A program made the translations under genes and the position numbers. A model generated the notes under the pieces. That model was not told the origin of the DNA. It did not search any database and was given only the letters and a program-made list of their open reading frames with translations. From Sorghum bicolor (taxonomy: Eukaryota > Streptophyta > Magnoliopsida > Poales > Poaceae): DNA of 64,000 bases. Numbering within the stretch: the stretch's first letter is position 1; every line of letters starts with the position of its first letter. Location of the stretch: contig NC_012879.2 in assembly GCF_000003195.3 (NCBI RefSeq), positions 23,177,367-23,241,366 on the forward strand, read 5' to 3'. Positions 1-11,695 of this stretch are shown in pieces.

Positions 1-2639
1 TTAGACTATGAACCATACATTTACTTTTTAATGCTTATGAGCATTGAGTGTGGTCAAGCTGTGTAGACCCTTAGGAGCTTGTCATGCGGTTAAAATCAAG
101 ATTCACTTGCACGTTCACTCATACATGCTGCTTCTACTCCGGAAGTACGCACCCACATACATCCACTCATTTCCATATCCACATTCACCCAAAATTATTC
201 TACTCCTATCTAGGAGAGAATAGCCAAAAACATTATCCTATCCCTGTTATTCCCCGTGAAATAAATGCTCGAGATATTTTGGTTACTACCACTTGCTACA
301 TTATTCCAGGAGGGTGAGTGCTCTGAAAAAAAGTGAATACGAGGAAATAAAAAGAAGCAAGTGCTCGAAACCTAAAAAAAGAGAAAAAGTGAGACTAGAG
401 GTAAAAATGGACAAGTGTCCGACAGTAGAATTAGGGGTACAAGATACCCACCTGAGAGAAAAGAAAAATAAAATATAAAGCGTCTCATTCCCCTCAAAAG
501 CCTCAAGTGCAAGAAAGGTATGTACCCCTCAAAAGAGCAAAAGTAGAATTAGACTTTCACCATTATTTTCACCATTATCACCATTCATTCACCACACTTG
601 CACATCTTAATTTGACTTATTGACTTGTTCTTCTAGATCCATGGTTTGACTATGCAATAGGTGTCTTGTAAGTATGTATACTTTATCTCCCACCTATGAG
701 CTCCAGATATCAAAACCTTATTAGAGTAGGGTGAGAGAGAAGGCAATACCATTATGCCTTATACCAAAAATACAACATACTTTGAGAGAAGGCATACACC
801 ATTACTGCCTTGGTAAGGATCCAGAAATACCACAATAGAGAGACTAGAGAGAGTCATACAAGGAATCTCTGAGTTTTATTTGAAAATCTGCAAAAACTCC
901 AAAGCTATAGTTAATCGAAGAACAAGAGACATGGCGCTTGACTAGACCGTTCTATCTTTTAACTGCTCAAAACATAAGTGACGGTTGCAAGCCCCATGGT
1001 GGAAGGTAAAATGAGTAAGTTTAAATCTTAACAGTTTACCCTAACCCAGAGATGAGATCTTGTTTGAACGCATGTGTACCTTTAAGGCATGAAACCACTG
1101 CAGAAACTCTTGAGTCCATCTTTGCTCAGGGAGGAGCAAAGGTTAAGCTTGGGAGAGCTTGTTGACGGTCCTTAATGTTCACATTTAACCGTCCACTAAT
1201 CACGAAAAAGGATCCAAATGCAACCGACACCTAGACTTAGGGTTTCATCTGACAGATTTCCACGAGTTTTGGTGTTTGTCTATTTCTACAGGGGGTTATC
1301 AGAAAATATGAAGGAAAGGCCCACACGTCGGATTTACATAGAGAATTAATGTGTGTGGTAATTTTCCATAATCAGAAAGACTCTAGAAACAACTCGACCG
1401 AAGCGGAGCCGAGACAGGCCTGGGACCAGGGCGTCCGCCATTGATCCTAGGGCGCCCGCCCTGGTACAAGCACCAATCAAAGAATGAAGTACACCATTAC
1501 AAAGATCTCGTCGAGCTGATCGAAATGCATATATTATTTGCTATATTTGGAGTTCGGAATCAAGAGATATTAATAAAAGAATGACTTCACATAAAAGAGC
1601 TGCGGGATTAATTGGGCCCAAATCAAATTTTGGTCCATTAAAGCTTATGTACATTTTAATGAGATATGGTGAAAAGTTTAGTACCACATCGCCTGCTGAA
1701 CCAAAAACGCACAAAGGAGGAGGACTATATAAGCAAGGCCTCTCGCCCCTGGAGGAAAACACATCATTATAGAGTTGAGAGGTGCCCTCGAAGGATAACC
1801 TTTCCTCTATAGAGAATTAGGGCTAGACATTCCAATGTAGTAGATTAGTTCTAGTCGGGAGTTAGGAAGAGCGGAGCTGCGCTCCGGTTGTGGAGAAGTC
1901 TTCATAGTTTTGGTATGTCTTTATATTTATTGTAAGACTTATGCTTTAATATATTTATCTTCTCTATTTACTTTTGTGCCTTTATTATTATCGAGTAGTG
2001 TAGTTGTTATATTTTGGCATAGGATCTCCGTTCGCATCGAGTGCTCTAGTTATTCATGGTAATTAGAGTAGTAATCGTTAATGTAGACGTGGTGTCTATA
2101 CTAGAGGTTACCTGAGGTTGCACCCAGTCCTGCGGATTGTTGTGGTATCCCTAGGGTAGTGATAGACCTAACGGTCGACGTATTCCACCTCTTTCGGATC
2201 GGTGTTTGTAGGACCGTAGTCAAAGCTTCCCAGCCCCCTTCTCATCTCTTTCTGTGGTTGGTGTTCTGATGTCCCAAAGTGCTAATATGTGATTGCTATA
2301 TCTCTTCATTCTTTGTTATCATAGAACTGAAGTAAAAGAGAAGTATACAGGAACCCAGGTCTCTCCCGTTGTCCTCCTGCTATGGCTATCTACGCATTTA
2401 TCATAGAATTCTCACCTTTATATTATTACCTATCATATATCGTTTACCCCTACTTTAGTCTAGTTGGTTTATTAAATTAGTAGATGCATGATAGTAAGTT
2501 ATCAGATTCTTTAACCTTAGCTTCCCAGTGGTAAAATATAAATAACAATACCTGGAATACTCTCGGTAAAATGCTACGATGATGTTCTGTGCGCTTGCGG
2601 AATTTTTCTTATTCTTATTGCACTTAACGAATGTCAACA
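1..2639 (+). mobile_element. Element A: 3' part of an Athila-like Ty3 retrotransposon
   Basis: The 3' internal tail (1-1159) and the 3' LTR of a plus-strand element are visible; the rest lies left of the window. Bases about 35-115 match the internal tail of element B near 15375-15440 (both carry the run AGCTGTGTAGACCCT or a close variant), and the LTR matches those of B and C. No protein-coding domain is visible in this part, and short open frames here look accidental. It ends inside the protease region of element F, so A inserted into F. The left target-site copy is outside the window; the right one would start at 2640 (GTTTC). Confidence 0.8.
1160..2639 (+). repeat. 3' LTR of element A
   Basis: It starts TGTTGACGGTCC after a purine-rich tract (AAGCTTGGGAGAGCT) and ends GAATGTCAACA. 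Length is 1480 bp. Near the 3' end it shares with B's LTR the run CCAGTGGTAAAATATAAATA (B: one extra A) and the run GTGCGCTTGC. Confidence 0.8.
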
Positions 2640-3961
2640 GTTTCCCCGATGGGTATGTCATGCTTTACCACAACGGTGTGATTGATGAAAGTATGGGATG
2701 CACCAGAATCAAAAAGCATTAAGGCAGGATGATTAGCAACAGGAAACGTACCCATCATCACCGGCTCTCCTTCCGGTATGGTTTCAACCTCTGTATGAAA
2801 AACTTGTCCCACCTTCTTTGCGTGTTTACCCCTCTGTGCATTCTGCCCTTTCTGAGCCACATTTTTAAACTGGCTCAGTTGAGGTTGGCCGGTAGGCGGC
2901 CTTTGGAAAGTGGGGTTATTTTGTCGAGGGTAGGGGCACTCCTTAGAGAAATGTCTGGGTTAACCACAATTATAGAAAGGGTAATTGTGGTTTGGCGGAG
3001 CAGTAGGACGAACACCTGGGGCGTTCGGCTAGCGAGGTGCTGTGGCGATGGCAGTAGGTCGAGGATAAACCTACTGCCCAGGTCGGTACTGTAGAGGGGG
3101 AAAAGAACCATGAAAAGGTGGCTGCGCCGGGAAGTGCCCGTGGCTCTGAGGGTGATAGATGATTCTCTGGTGCTTTTGGCCGCGACCAAAGAAAGAGGAA
3201 GAAGTAGCCTTCTTCTTTGCTTCCTTATGCTTTGTATTTTTCTCTTCTGAGGCGATAGCAATGTTAACCGCCTCATAGTAAGTAGCATTTTGACATGTGG
3301 TCATCATTGTTTGAAGTTTTGTATTGAGGCCGCGCATAAAGCATGCCTTCTTCTTCCGATCAGTGTTCACGTGCTCAGTGGCATACTGAGAAAGGTGATT
3401 GAATTTAGCCACATACTCCATTACGCTTTTATCGCCTTGTCGCAAGGCGAGGAATTCTTCCACTTTCATTGCCATAAGTCCTTCTGGAATATAGTGGGTG
3501 TGAAAAGCATCCTTGAATTCTGTCTAGGTGACCTGGTGTCCCAGAGTCTGGATAGCAAGAAAATTTTCCCACCAGGCCCCTGTAGCTCCTCGAAGCTGTT
3601 GGGCTACGAAGAGGGGCTTTTGGGTTTCTGAACAACGGATTAGGCTGAATTTATGCTCCATTGTCCGGAGCCAGTTGTCAGCCTCCAAAGGCTCATCTGC
3701 CTTTGTAAACACTGGTGGCCTTGTCTCAGTGAAATTCACGTAACGAGTTTCTCCCTCTGGCTGATTCTATGCTCGGAAGTTCGGGGGAGGATGGGGTTGT
3801 CGCTGCGCTAACACGCGCAACAGACAAGCATTGTCTGTGGTGGCACTCAGAAGAACAGCAATTGCATCAGCCAGAGAAGGTGGAGCAGGTGGAGGGTTAG
3901 GGATGTCCTCCCCTCCCTGGGAAGGTCCAGCTCCATCAAATCCGCGGGTGAGCATCGACAT
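2640..3961 (-). pseudogene. gag: gag-protease of element F, broken
   Basis: Retrotransposon capsid and protease region, in several frames. From the start codon at 3961, the N-terminal part (about 60 codons) is proline-rich and ends in a stop. The next frame has PPVFTKADEPLEADNWLRTM and GATGAWWENF, typical of the plant Retrotrans_gag domain. Another frame (3475-3071) carries VEEFLALRQGDKSVMEYVAKF. The last frame (2860-2640) carries the retropepsin motif LFDSGASHTFI. Between these, the zinc-knuckle region is decayed. Element A interrupts it at 2639. Several frame changes and stops make it non-functional. Confidence 0.8.
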
Positions 3962-4173
3962 CTGCTACAACAGTTATATTTACCCATTACCACTTGAAAC
4001 CCACAACTTAGAAACATATTTTACATACTTCAATTTATTTATCATACAACAGTTCAGCATACCAAAAACAAACGAGTACAACTTTTTAACTTAAAACACG
4101 CTTTACTACTGACCCAACCCAACTACGGTAGTCTAGAAAGCTTTATAACGACGTCGCCCGCAACTCCACCGAA

Positions 4174-4877
4174 CTAGTCAGTGTGGTCGGAACCATAGCC
4201 TGGGTCATCGTCGTTATCGCCATGGTCGTCCCCCGAGTTGTCGTGACCAGAGTCGGGTTCCTCTAGACTACAGGGGTCTTGATCAGGCTCTCCCCCATCT
4301 GCTACCTCTCCACCAGTATCCATCTCCCCTTCCCCTGGAGGTGGATGAAGCTGATGGTACAAGTCAAATGCAATATCTCGGTATTGCATTGCCATATCAC
4401 TGACGGTGTCCAAATGGTGCGCCAACTCAAGTTTCTCAAGCTGCAGTTGATCCTCCGTTGCCACGCGACGTCCCTCTGTGCAGTGACAGTGGCTGCCATC
4501 TTCTTGTATAAATTTTTAGTGTACTTGCTTTTGGTCAGCTTGGCCTTCATACGGGTCAGCTCGTGCATATGTGTACTCTTGGCCTCCTCCTCCCGGGCAA
4601 TGGCTGCATTTTGCTCTTCCACCACGCGGGTCAGCATCACCTCGGAATTCTCTGTGGTTTGTTTTTGATTTGTTAATTGGGCTTTGAGCTCGCTAATCTC
4701 CATATCGTTGAGCATTCTCTCTCTAGTCACTTCCATCCACTCTACTAACAATCACTCTAGCAACTGCTGAGGTTGGGAGCGACTGCTACTAGCTTGATCA
4801 TTTCTTGGGGCCAACTGATGTCGGGGCACTCCCTTGGGACCTGTTCTCTTGCGAGGAGTCTGCTTCAAACGGCCCAT
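4174..4877 (-). pseudogene. ORF0 of element F: histone-H3-tail-like N-terminus, coiled coil, acidic C-terminus
   Basis: A reading frame lies between the primer-binding site and gag. I chose the ATG at 4877: it opens with GRLKQTPRKRTG, then PKGV, then PRHQLAPR. This aligns from residue 1 with the histone H3 tail (ARTKQTARKSTG, GKA, PRKQLATK): 14 of 21 positions identical, with K4, K9 and K14 kept. An in-frame TGA follows about residue 41. The frame then continues with a heptad-rich, likely coiled-coil region (VEWMEVTRERMLNDMEISEL onward), shifts frame near 4465, and ends in an acidic stretch (PDSGHDNSGDDHGDNDDDPG). There is no histone fold. An extra ORF upstream of gag is, to my knowledge, described for rice RIRE3/RIRE8-type elements; its function is unknown. 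The H3 resemblance is seen directly; any role in chromatin binding is inference. Confidence 0.72.
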
Positions 4878-5229
4878 CCTGTAGAGGGTAAGTTTGGATT
4901 AGTAAGGGAGACCTTAAAGGTTAGCAAGAATGGGATTGATCCTATACAACCCAACCCGGATAAAGAGGAAGGTAATTAACCAAGTGATATATCATGATGC
5001 ATGCATGTACTTACGATTCGCAATAAAAATTCATATATCACTTAAAATTTTACAACATAGGTCTATACTTTATGTTGCTCCTCCACGCGGCCTTAAAAAT
5101 TCTAATAAAGCCTACAGACAAGGGTAAGGTAGCTAAAGCACTTGGACTCAAAATAGGCAAGTTTATATTATTGGATCCAAATAGATTTGAAGTTTTTCAA
5201 AGGATACAACAGTCATCTTAGCAATAAAT

Positions 5230-5241
5230 GCTCTGATACTA
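5230..5241 (-). other. Primer-binding site of element F (initiator tRNA-Met type)
   Basis: The minus strand reads TAGTATCAGAGC two bases inside the LTR end, one mismatch from TGGTATCAGAGC, the usual complement of plant initiator tRNA-Met. The leader between here and ORF0 (4878-5229) shows no other feature. Confidence 0.8.
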
Positions 5242-5243
5242 GC

Positions 5244-8200
5244 TGTGGTAGAACTTCCTAAGTAGTTGGGCCCACCAACACCTGTCATTGTCCCAAAGAC
5301 CTCTTACGGTAATGCTGGAGATCCATCTACTCTAGAAGCCCGATGAGCGTCCCAGGACACTCATTCCACTGCTACCTGTGGCGCAACAACAGGATTCGTC
5401 CTGACCACTAGTGATGGTCAATTAACGAAAACTTCTTCTTCTCGCCCTTACAGGATAGCAAGTGACCACATTAACACCAGGATCATTCATTGCAAAGACA
5501 TTGCAGTATCACAAACAGGAGGTAACCAAAATAACATTTCAGAGTAAAATAGTGGAAGCATTATATAACTTAATTTACAAAAGTAGTTCTTCAAAGTAAG
5601 ACTTAGATAAGGTGTTATTACAAGCCAGGTCCAGCGGAGCAACTTTAACCATAGTACAAAGATTACAAGGTACAGACCCTACCCACGGGTCACACTCACT
5701 CTGCTTCGTCGTCAACCTCGACGACGGTCACACAATAGGGTCCGAAACAAGTCGGTTCCTGAGCTTCACCTGCAACATGGATGATAAAACCCTAAGTACT
5801 GGAGTACTCAACAAGACTTACCCGGTAGAAAAAGAGGAGAAATTTGGAATGCAGGCTAGGGTGGACAAGGACTGGCTGAGCAAGGAGCCAAGTTGTTTTG
5901 CTAAAAAGCTTACTAATAGTGCATCCTTCCTTTCAAGTTTTAACCATGAATTGCTCACCTCAAGAGGCCGAGGAATTTGAGGATAGTCTATCTAGTAAGT
6001 GTTATTCGTCCGACGGCCATAGCTTCATGTCACTCTGAGTCCGAAAATTGGGATCTGAACCTCATGAGACACTTTATCTTTTCCCATTTTATAGCTTAGT
6101 TGCATATTTAACTACGATGAGGGTTGAAGGAATTGAGTCTCTCAATCGGGGAGCAACGACGATTCGAATCGCTTAGCAATCCAGCTGGAGTTCCTAACCA
6201 CTCGACATATGTAGAACTGAATATTGCATATGTCAACCCAAATCTAGCTTTCCCAAGATCTGACTGGGTTCGCGGCACCCGAGAGCATAGTACTCCACCA
6301 TCCAGCCCATTTGCTAGGAGGGTACACGCTACTCTCGCCATCGCTCCATGCCCAGTGTGCAAGTAGCCATTGTCGTCGAGGAATCACAAGACCGGGCTTA
6401 ACGAGGGCAAGTGGCTAGTACTATAAATTCTCAACCCAGCAGGCCATCAACGGAACGGTCCTTAATCGACACAGTTGGAGACACTACTTTAAGACTTCAT
6501 TCTCAAAGCAAGTCCACCGGCCGGTCTCAAGTTGAAACATCATTGACAATAAAAGTATTCCACAACAACCCTTCAAACTTTCTCAGTTGAAAACCTACCT
6601 AATAAGCAGGGCTAAGCATCACTACGCAATTTTAAAATAAATAGGTACCAAGGACCGGATAAGAAATATCAAGGTAGTAAATGCAACAAATAGGTTAAAC
6701 CCAATTCTTAACTACGTAATGCAGCATTTTGATTCATAAGTGATAAAAGATTTAAAATATTCAAGGAAAGGTTAAATGCATCCGGGGCTTGCCTTGGTTG
6801 CAGAGCTGAGTGGGTTCCTCGGAGACTTCCCAACTCTCGGATCCTACTTTCTTGAACGGAACACCAACCTCGGGGTTCGGTTCAACGGTCGCTCCTTCGG
6901 TCACGTGCACTATACGCAAAATGATGTATGCTCATGATATGCTTATGACAAACATATAAGAAGGACCGAGTCGAGTACAACTTTCCTTTTCCGTGCAAGG
7001 ACAGGCTAAACAGTAATTAAAGTTGTTTATCACTTTAGTGTTTTTACCCAAGAGGTTGCATCAGTAAGCTAAGACTTCTCTTAATTTACAATTATTCTTA
7101 ATTAACTAATCAGTACTCCTTTTTATCTTAATTAATATTTAATTAGGCATTAATGATAGTAATTAAGTATTAACACAAAACAATAATTAAATGCCAAAGG
7201 TCATTAAGGTTAATGACCTCAGGTCATCACACAATCCCAAAATCACTCAAATCCTAATTTTGAAATTAAGCTAATTATTAACTAATTATTTTAGGATTAT
7301 TACTTAATTACTAATTATGGGTATATTAATACTCTATTCAAACATTATCCAAATACCTCCAAACTTTTTGTGAAGTCAGGAAATAGTATTCAGAGGCATC
7401 TCACCAATTTTGGTGATTTTTGGACATATTAATAAATTCCTAAAAATCATGGAAACCCTATTTATTAAATAAAGAACACAATTTTTATACATATGTAAAT
7501 TACCAGAAAATGGAACCAAGCATTTTTCCTATGTTCTACTCATTTCACAGAGCCTATACAAAAACTTTCACTATTTTTGGATCTGTACACAATTTTCTAC
7601 ACAAATTTAAACATTAATCACTTTTAATTCTAAAAAAAAAAGAAAAACAGCACTGTTGCTGTGGTCGGCCTGCTCACGCTCGGCCCAGGCCGGCCGACGC
7701 GCTCGACCCACCCGCTGTGCGCGCTCTCCCCCTCCTCACGACGTCGCTGACAGCGGGCCCCCGCTGTCAGCTTCGTCTTCCACTCGACCGGCGGCTCAGC
7801 CGCGTTTCCGGTCGCCGCTAGCGGGGGTACGCTGAGGTGCGCGGCAGCTTCGCCTCACCCCCTCGACTCCATTGCTATCACCCGAGCACACTCTACTCGT
7901 CCCTCTCTACCTCGGTCACCCGCATGGCGGACGGCCGCGTCGGCCACCCGTAGACCGGCCGCGAGAGCTCGGTAGAGCGTAAACTAATGTGTTAGGGAGC
8001 TTCCAAGCAGGGTGGGGTGGGTGGTGCTCATGTCGTAGGGCTCGGAGAGGTGGCCTAAGGCGCTGGCGACGGTAGCAGGTCCTCCAGGCGGGTGCTCCGA
8101 GCGCAGCGAGGTCGTTTCGGTGAACCTGCTTGCATCCGAAGAAGAAGAGCAAGCGCATGAGCTTCTGGGGGATGAGAGGAACCTGAAACAACCGCTAACA

Positions 8201-9387
8201 AGGCGTGTTACCTTCCAGAACAGCGTGGCCACGGAGAAGGCGCATGGTGGCGGTCCCGGCCGGAGTTGGGGAAGAAAGACGGCGTTCGGGTGGCTGGGTG
8301 GCATAGAGAGCGTTCCGGGGAGTGCGCTGGGTTCGCAAGGAAATGGTGAAGGTGGTGGAGAACTCGAATTAGCCAGAGGGGTTGCGTGTAGGGTGTATTG
8401 GATGGTGGAGTTTCGTTGAGTGCTTTCGGTCGCCGAGGTAAGTGAGCTCGAGGTCGGCCGCGCGGGCGCTCAAGAGGTTGAGGCGTAGAGGTCGTGGGCG
8501 TCCACATCACGCGGTGACGCGGCCGGCAAGCAGCTGCGTGGCGGCGAGGCGCGCGCACGCTCTACGGCCGCGCTGGGCAGAGGTGCCCGTGATCCTCATC
8601 GGATCACTGTAGCGAGCCCTATCCCTCCCTTTCCTGTCTTTTGCAAAATTCCTCCAAAATTTGAACTAAAGTCAAATTTCTGCCAAAACAAAAGTTCCTC
8701 AGAATTTTGCACTCTACAAAACTTATTTAAGGACCCAGAGCTAATTTTGAGTGGAATAGGATGAATTTAGGCAAAACAGTTTGAAATTCAAATCCCAATT
8801 GGGGGAAATTCCAATTTTGAGTTTGACTAGGACAAAAATTCTAAAATTACTTTTGCTTTTTCTCAATAACTTGAAAAAATCCCAAAATAAACGTTGTTCA
8901 ATTTGATGAGCTCTACAACTTTCATGTTGGTCACTTTTCAAGATTCCAAATAGATTTTGAATTAGGGATTCAAATTGGAAAAGGGGACAATTTTTGGAAA
9001 TCTGTATTTTCAAAATTACTTTGAATTTTGTATTGAAACTTCAAAATCTCAAAACACCAAAGTTGTACATCTTGACAAGATCTACAACTTCACTTTTGAA
9101 CATATCCTCAAATTTTGCTTAGTTTTTAAATTGCACAAAAGGGGGCAAAACCTAGGGTTTTAAAATTAGGGTTTTCTCCCCCATTTCCTCGGAACCCTCC
9201 AACACTAAGAATTTCACAACCACACTGGCATCATTTCATAACACAAGCACACTTTAGTTCCCTAAGCACAAGCACCAAATAAAACTTGTTTTAAGTTGAT
9301 GCATCAGGATGTGCTCAATAAATATGCTATGCAATGCTTATGATGACATGATCCAGTTTTAGTGTCCGTAACATCAGGGATGTTACA
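5244..9387 (-). repeat. 5' LTR of element F (4144 bp)
   Basis: On the minus strand it starts TGTAACATCCCTGATGTTAC at 9387 and ends in TCTACCACA at 5244. Blocks such as 6110-6560 and 6780-6940 match G's LTR arms. It is unusually long, as known for Tekay/Del elements. Open frames such as those at 7916-8558 lie in the GC-rich part of the LTR and look accidental. The AT-rich part 7000-7640 holds nothing else. Confidence 0.85.
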
Positions 9388-9655
9388 AAACTTCCTTTCC
9401 CTAAGGGAGAGGAATGAGTTTTTCCAGGATGCATACAAGGAAGTCACAAAGTGCAAATCAAAAAAGTTGCACGGTAATGGGTACCTTGCAAAAAACCCAA
9501 CTAGAAGGCAGTTGCTGAATGCGGATTGGAAGGAACAAATTCGTAGGGAAGAGGAACAACATCATGAACACCTTGAGCTCATGGACTCATTTGAGAAGCT
9601 ACAACAACAAATGAGTGTATGCGAAGCTGAGAGGGAAGCTGAAAGGGAAGCTTAA
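9388..9655 (+). pseudogene. Fragment resembling a plant Ptta/En/Spm-type transposase or accessory protein
   Basis: The open frame enters from the LTR of F and is genuine only from 9388. It reads RNEFFQDAYKEVTKCKSKK, then NPTRRQLLNADWKEQIRREE, then a glutamate- and glutamine-rich coiled-coil stretch, ending at a stop at 9656. This layout recalls the C-terminal part of plant transposase-24-type proteins carried by CACTA elements. Similar coding-like sequence continues to about 9760 with further stops. It is truncated at the 5' side by element F. The family assignment is from memory of the motif style and is uncertain. Confidence 0.45.
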
Positions 9656-11089
9656 AGGTCATTTTATGCAGGCCAGATTGAAGAAATTATGAGGGCAAGG
9701 GATGCTGATAAAGAAGCCTTTAGGCAAGAGATCCAAGCATTGCTAGCAGGACAAGCATAGGTAGCTTTGCAGCAGGTACTACTAATACAAAATGTTAAGT
9801 TGGCATGAAGCTAGTTATTGAATGACTTTATTTCCTTTGGTTCTGTAACTAACCATCTGTATCTATCCAGTCAAACAACAATGTCACTAAAATTGTAGAG
9901 GTGGCGACTGCTACAACAAACACAAGTACTCATGTTGATGAGCCTATCCTAGAGATTTTGGTCTCCTCAAATCAGGTTGACTGTGAATTGATAACTTTTT
10001 TATGCTATCATCTGATACTGCACAAAATGGCGGCTAATTAATTTTATCCTTGGAATGTCCTTATTTGTTCCTAGGATAAGCAGACACAAGGCAACCAGGA
10101 GGACTCTCAACTCGCTGATAAACAAACAGCAAGAAGTGTTCGCCATACAAGAAGTACTAGACCTGTAGGCAACGAACCATCTAAGGCAGCAGCGCCCAAT
10201 TATGTTACTATAGAACATCTCAAGTAGGGACCCAATAACAAGAAATGAAACACTAGCAGCAACAAGAAGGCAGCAGGTGAACATTTTTGTTTCCGCTGTC
10301 AAAGTATTTATAATTGAGTTCATCACATGCTATCATTCTGATAATTTTATGATGACCAATTCATATAATTTCATTATGAGAAATTCATATAATTTTGTGA
10401 TGAGCATTTCATATAATTTTATGATGATCAATGAAACTTTGGTTTAGTGTTCGATGTTGTGTACCTTTAATGTTAATTTTAGTTTACTTGATGCTAAAAC
10501 AAATGTCATTCATTCTTTCCAGAAACGTAAAGGCATTTTGATGGAGTGACAAGTGATGGGATTGTCTTGGAATATTTATCCTTTGCTGATCAAGTTATGG
10601 GATTGCTGATTGAGTGCTTTATTTCATATCAGTTATCTTAGGATGATATTCATTTCGATCGTATCAAGTCGCCATTTAGAATACTTTGAAACAATGGAGC
10701 AGTGCATGTGTGGTCATCACAAACTTTAATTCATGTGTGGTGTGGATGGAGTGCGAAACATTTAACTATGTGGTGTGGTGTAATTTTATACTACTTCTGT
10801 GGTTTAATTAATTGTGTTTTGATGCATGTTAAATACATAGTTAATTGTATGATCCTATATTATATTATTATTTTAAATTGTTGGTGACATGTGGCAGTAT
10901 GTACAAAAATATGGAAAGCAACACCATTCATTGCAAATGATAATTCATCCTATAGCAACCTAGTTTTTTTGATGTCACGACGGGTTGTGCCAATAGAGGA
11001 AGGTACACATTTTGCAACCGATTATTATGGTGTTAATAGAGACATGAACTTTACCCAACCAAAACGTTTAGGAAGCAATCGAGGAGATC

Positions 11090-11695
11090 ACATCTAACAA
11101 CAAACCACATTGTGTGGCAATAGTGTCCCACCTCTAGCCTCCAAACTAGTTTTGGTTGGAATAACATGTCCAACTTATACCAACCAACCTTGTTGGTGGC
11201 AATAGAGCTATCTACCTCTAGCATCTGAGGACACCTGGTAGCAATAAAGGACACCCCTATTGCACCGAGATCCATTTTGTGGTAACATAGGAAACCACAT
11301 ATAACAACAAATTCATGTTGATGGCAATAGATGGGCTACCCCTGTAGCAACCACAACTTGAGTGTAGCAATACAATATTTTGCAACGCCTCAGTTGACAC
11401 ATTGCAATGCTTTGTAGGTGGTGGAAGTGAAACCTCTAGCATCACCTAGTCTGTCACGATAGGATACATGGCAACCAACTTAAGCGCTGCGATAGATGAT
11501 TGTTTCAACGCCTCACTGTGTTGCAATACCATAATTAGTGCAACGACACAAAGACATTCGTAGTTGAAGGTTAATACCATGAGATTTTATGCATCATCTG
11601 TTTATGATTTTTTGTGGGTGTAATTGCGGCTATTGCATCGAAAACAAGGCTATTGCAGCATATTTAGACGTTGCTAAAGGGTGAAAACATAGTAG
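11090..11695 (+). repeat. CACTA subterminal repeats (GCAATAG / GCAACG motifs)
   Basis: Short related motifs recur: GGCAATAG near 11112, 11200 and 11325, GTAGCAA near 11230, 11342 and 11374, and GCAACG or CAACGCC near 11391, 11514 and 11541. CACTA elements carry such arrays as binding sites for their TNPA-like protein (family knowledge). The end reads TTGCTAAAGGGTGAAAACAT. Confidence 0.5.

Larger units (their letters stand above)
2640..9387 (-). mobile_element. Element F: Tekay-like Ty3 chromovirus, 5' half
   Basis: Read on the minus strand from 9387 it has a 4.1 kb 5' LTR, an initiator-Met primer-binding site, a decayed ORF0, then gag and the start of the protease. It is cut at 2639/2640 by element A; pol would lie left of the window. 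The LTR is the same family as in G: both start TGTAACATCC and continue with the run GATGTTACGG, and both end with a CTTAGGA(A/G)GTT-type sequence before the terminal CA. It sits in a CACTA-like transposon; the right target-site copy would be 9388-9392. Confidence 0.82.
9388..11695 (+). mobile_element. CACTA (En/Spm)-like DNA transposon fragment
   Basis: It is bounded left by the LTR of F and right by the gag sequence of B. It holds a plant-transposase-like coding remnant at the left and a repeat-rich subterminal region at the right ending ACATAGTAG. A CACTA element would end in TAGTG; here the last base(s) differ. The gag frame of B resumes right after it (ACTGGTCCAGCT), which supports an insertion junction at about 11695. 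The middle (9800-11080) is AT-rich with no coding signal. The left part of the element must be left of the window. Confidence 0.55.

Noticed and set aside
84..478. Short plus-strand open frames at the left edge
   Set aside because: They lie in the noncoding 3' tail of element A, have no domain, and the equivalent part of element B is not open in the same way.
4803..4877. Captured host histone H3 gene as the source of the ORF0 start
   Set aside because: Only the tail resembles H3; no histone-fold residues follow, and D carries a diverged form at the same place, so a recent capture of a histone gene is unlikely.
7916..8558. Overlapping open frames on both strands in a GC-rich stretch
   Set aside because: They fall inside the LTR of element F; open frames on both strands reflect base composition.
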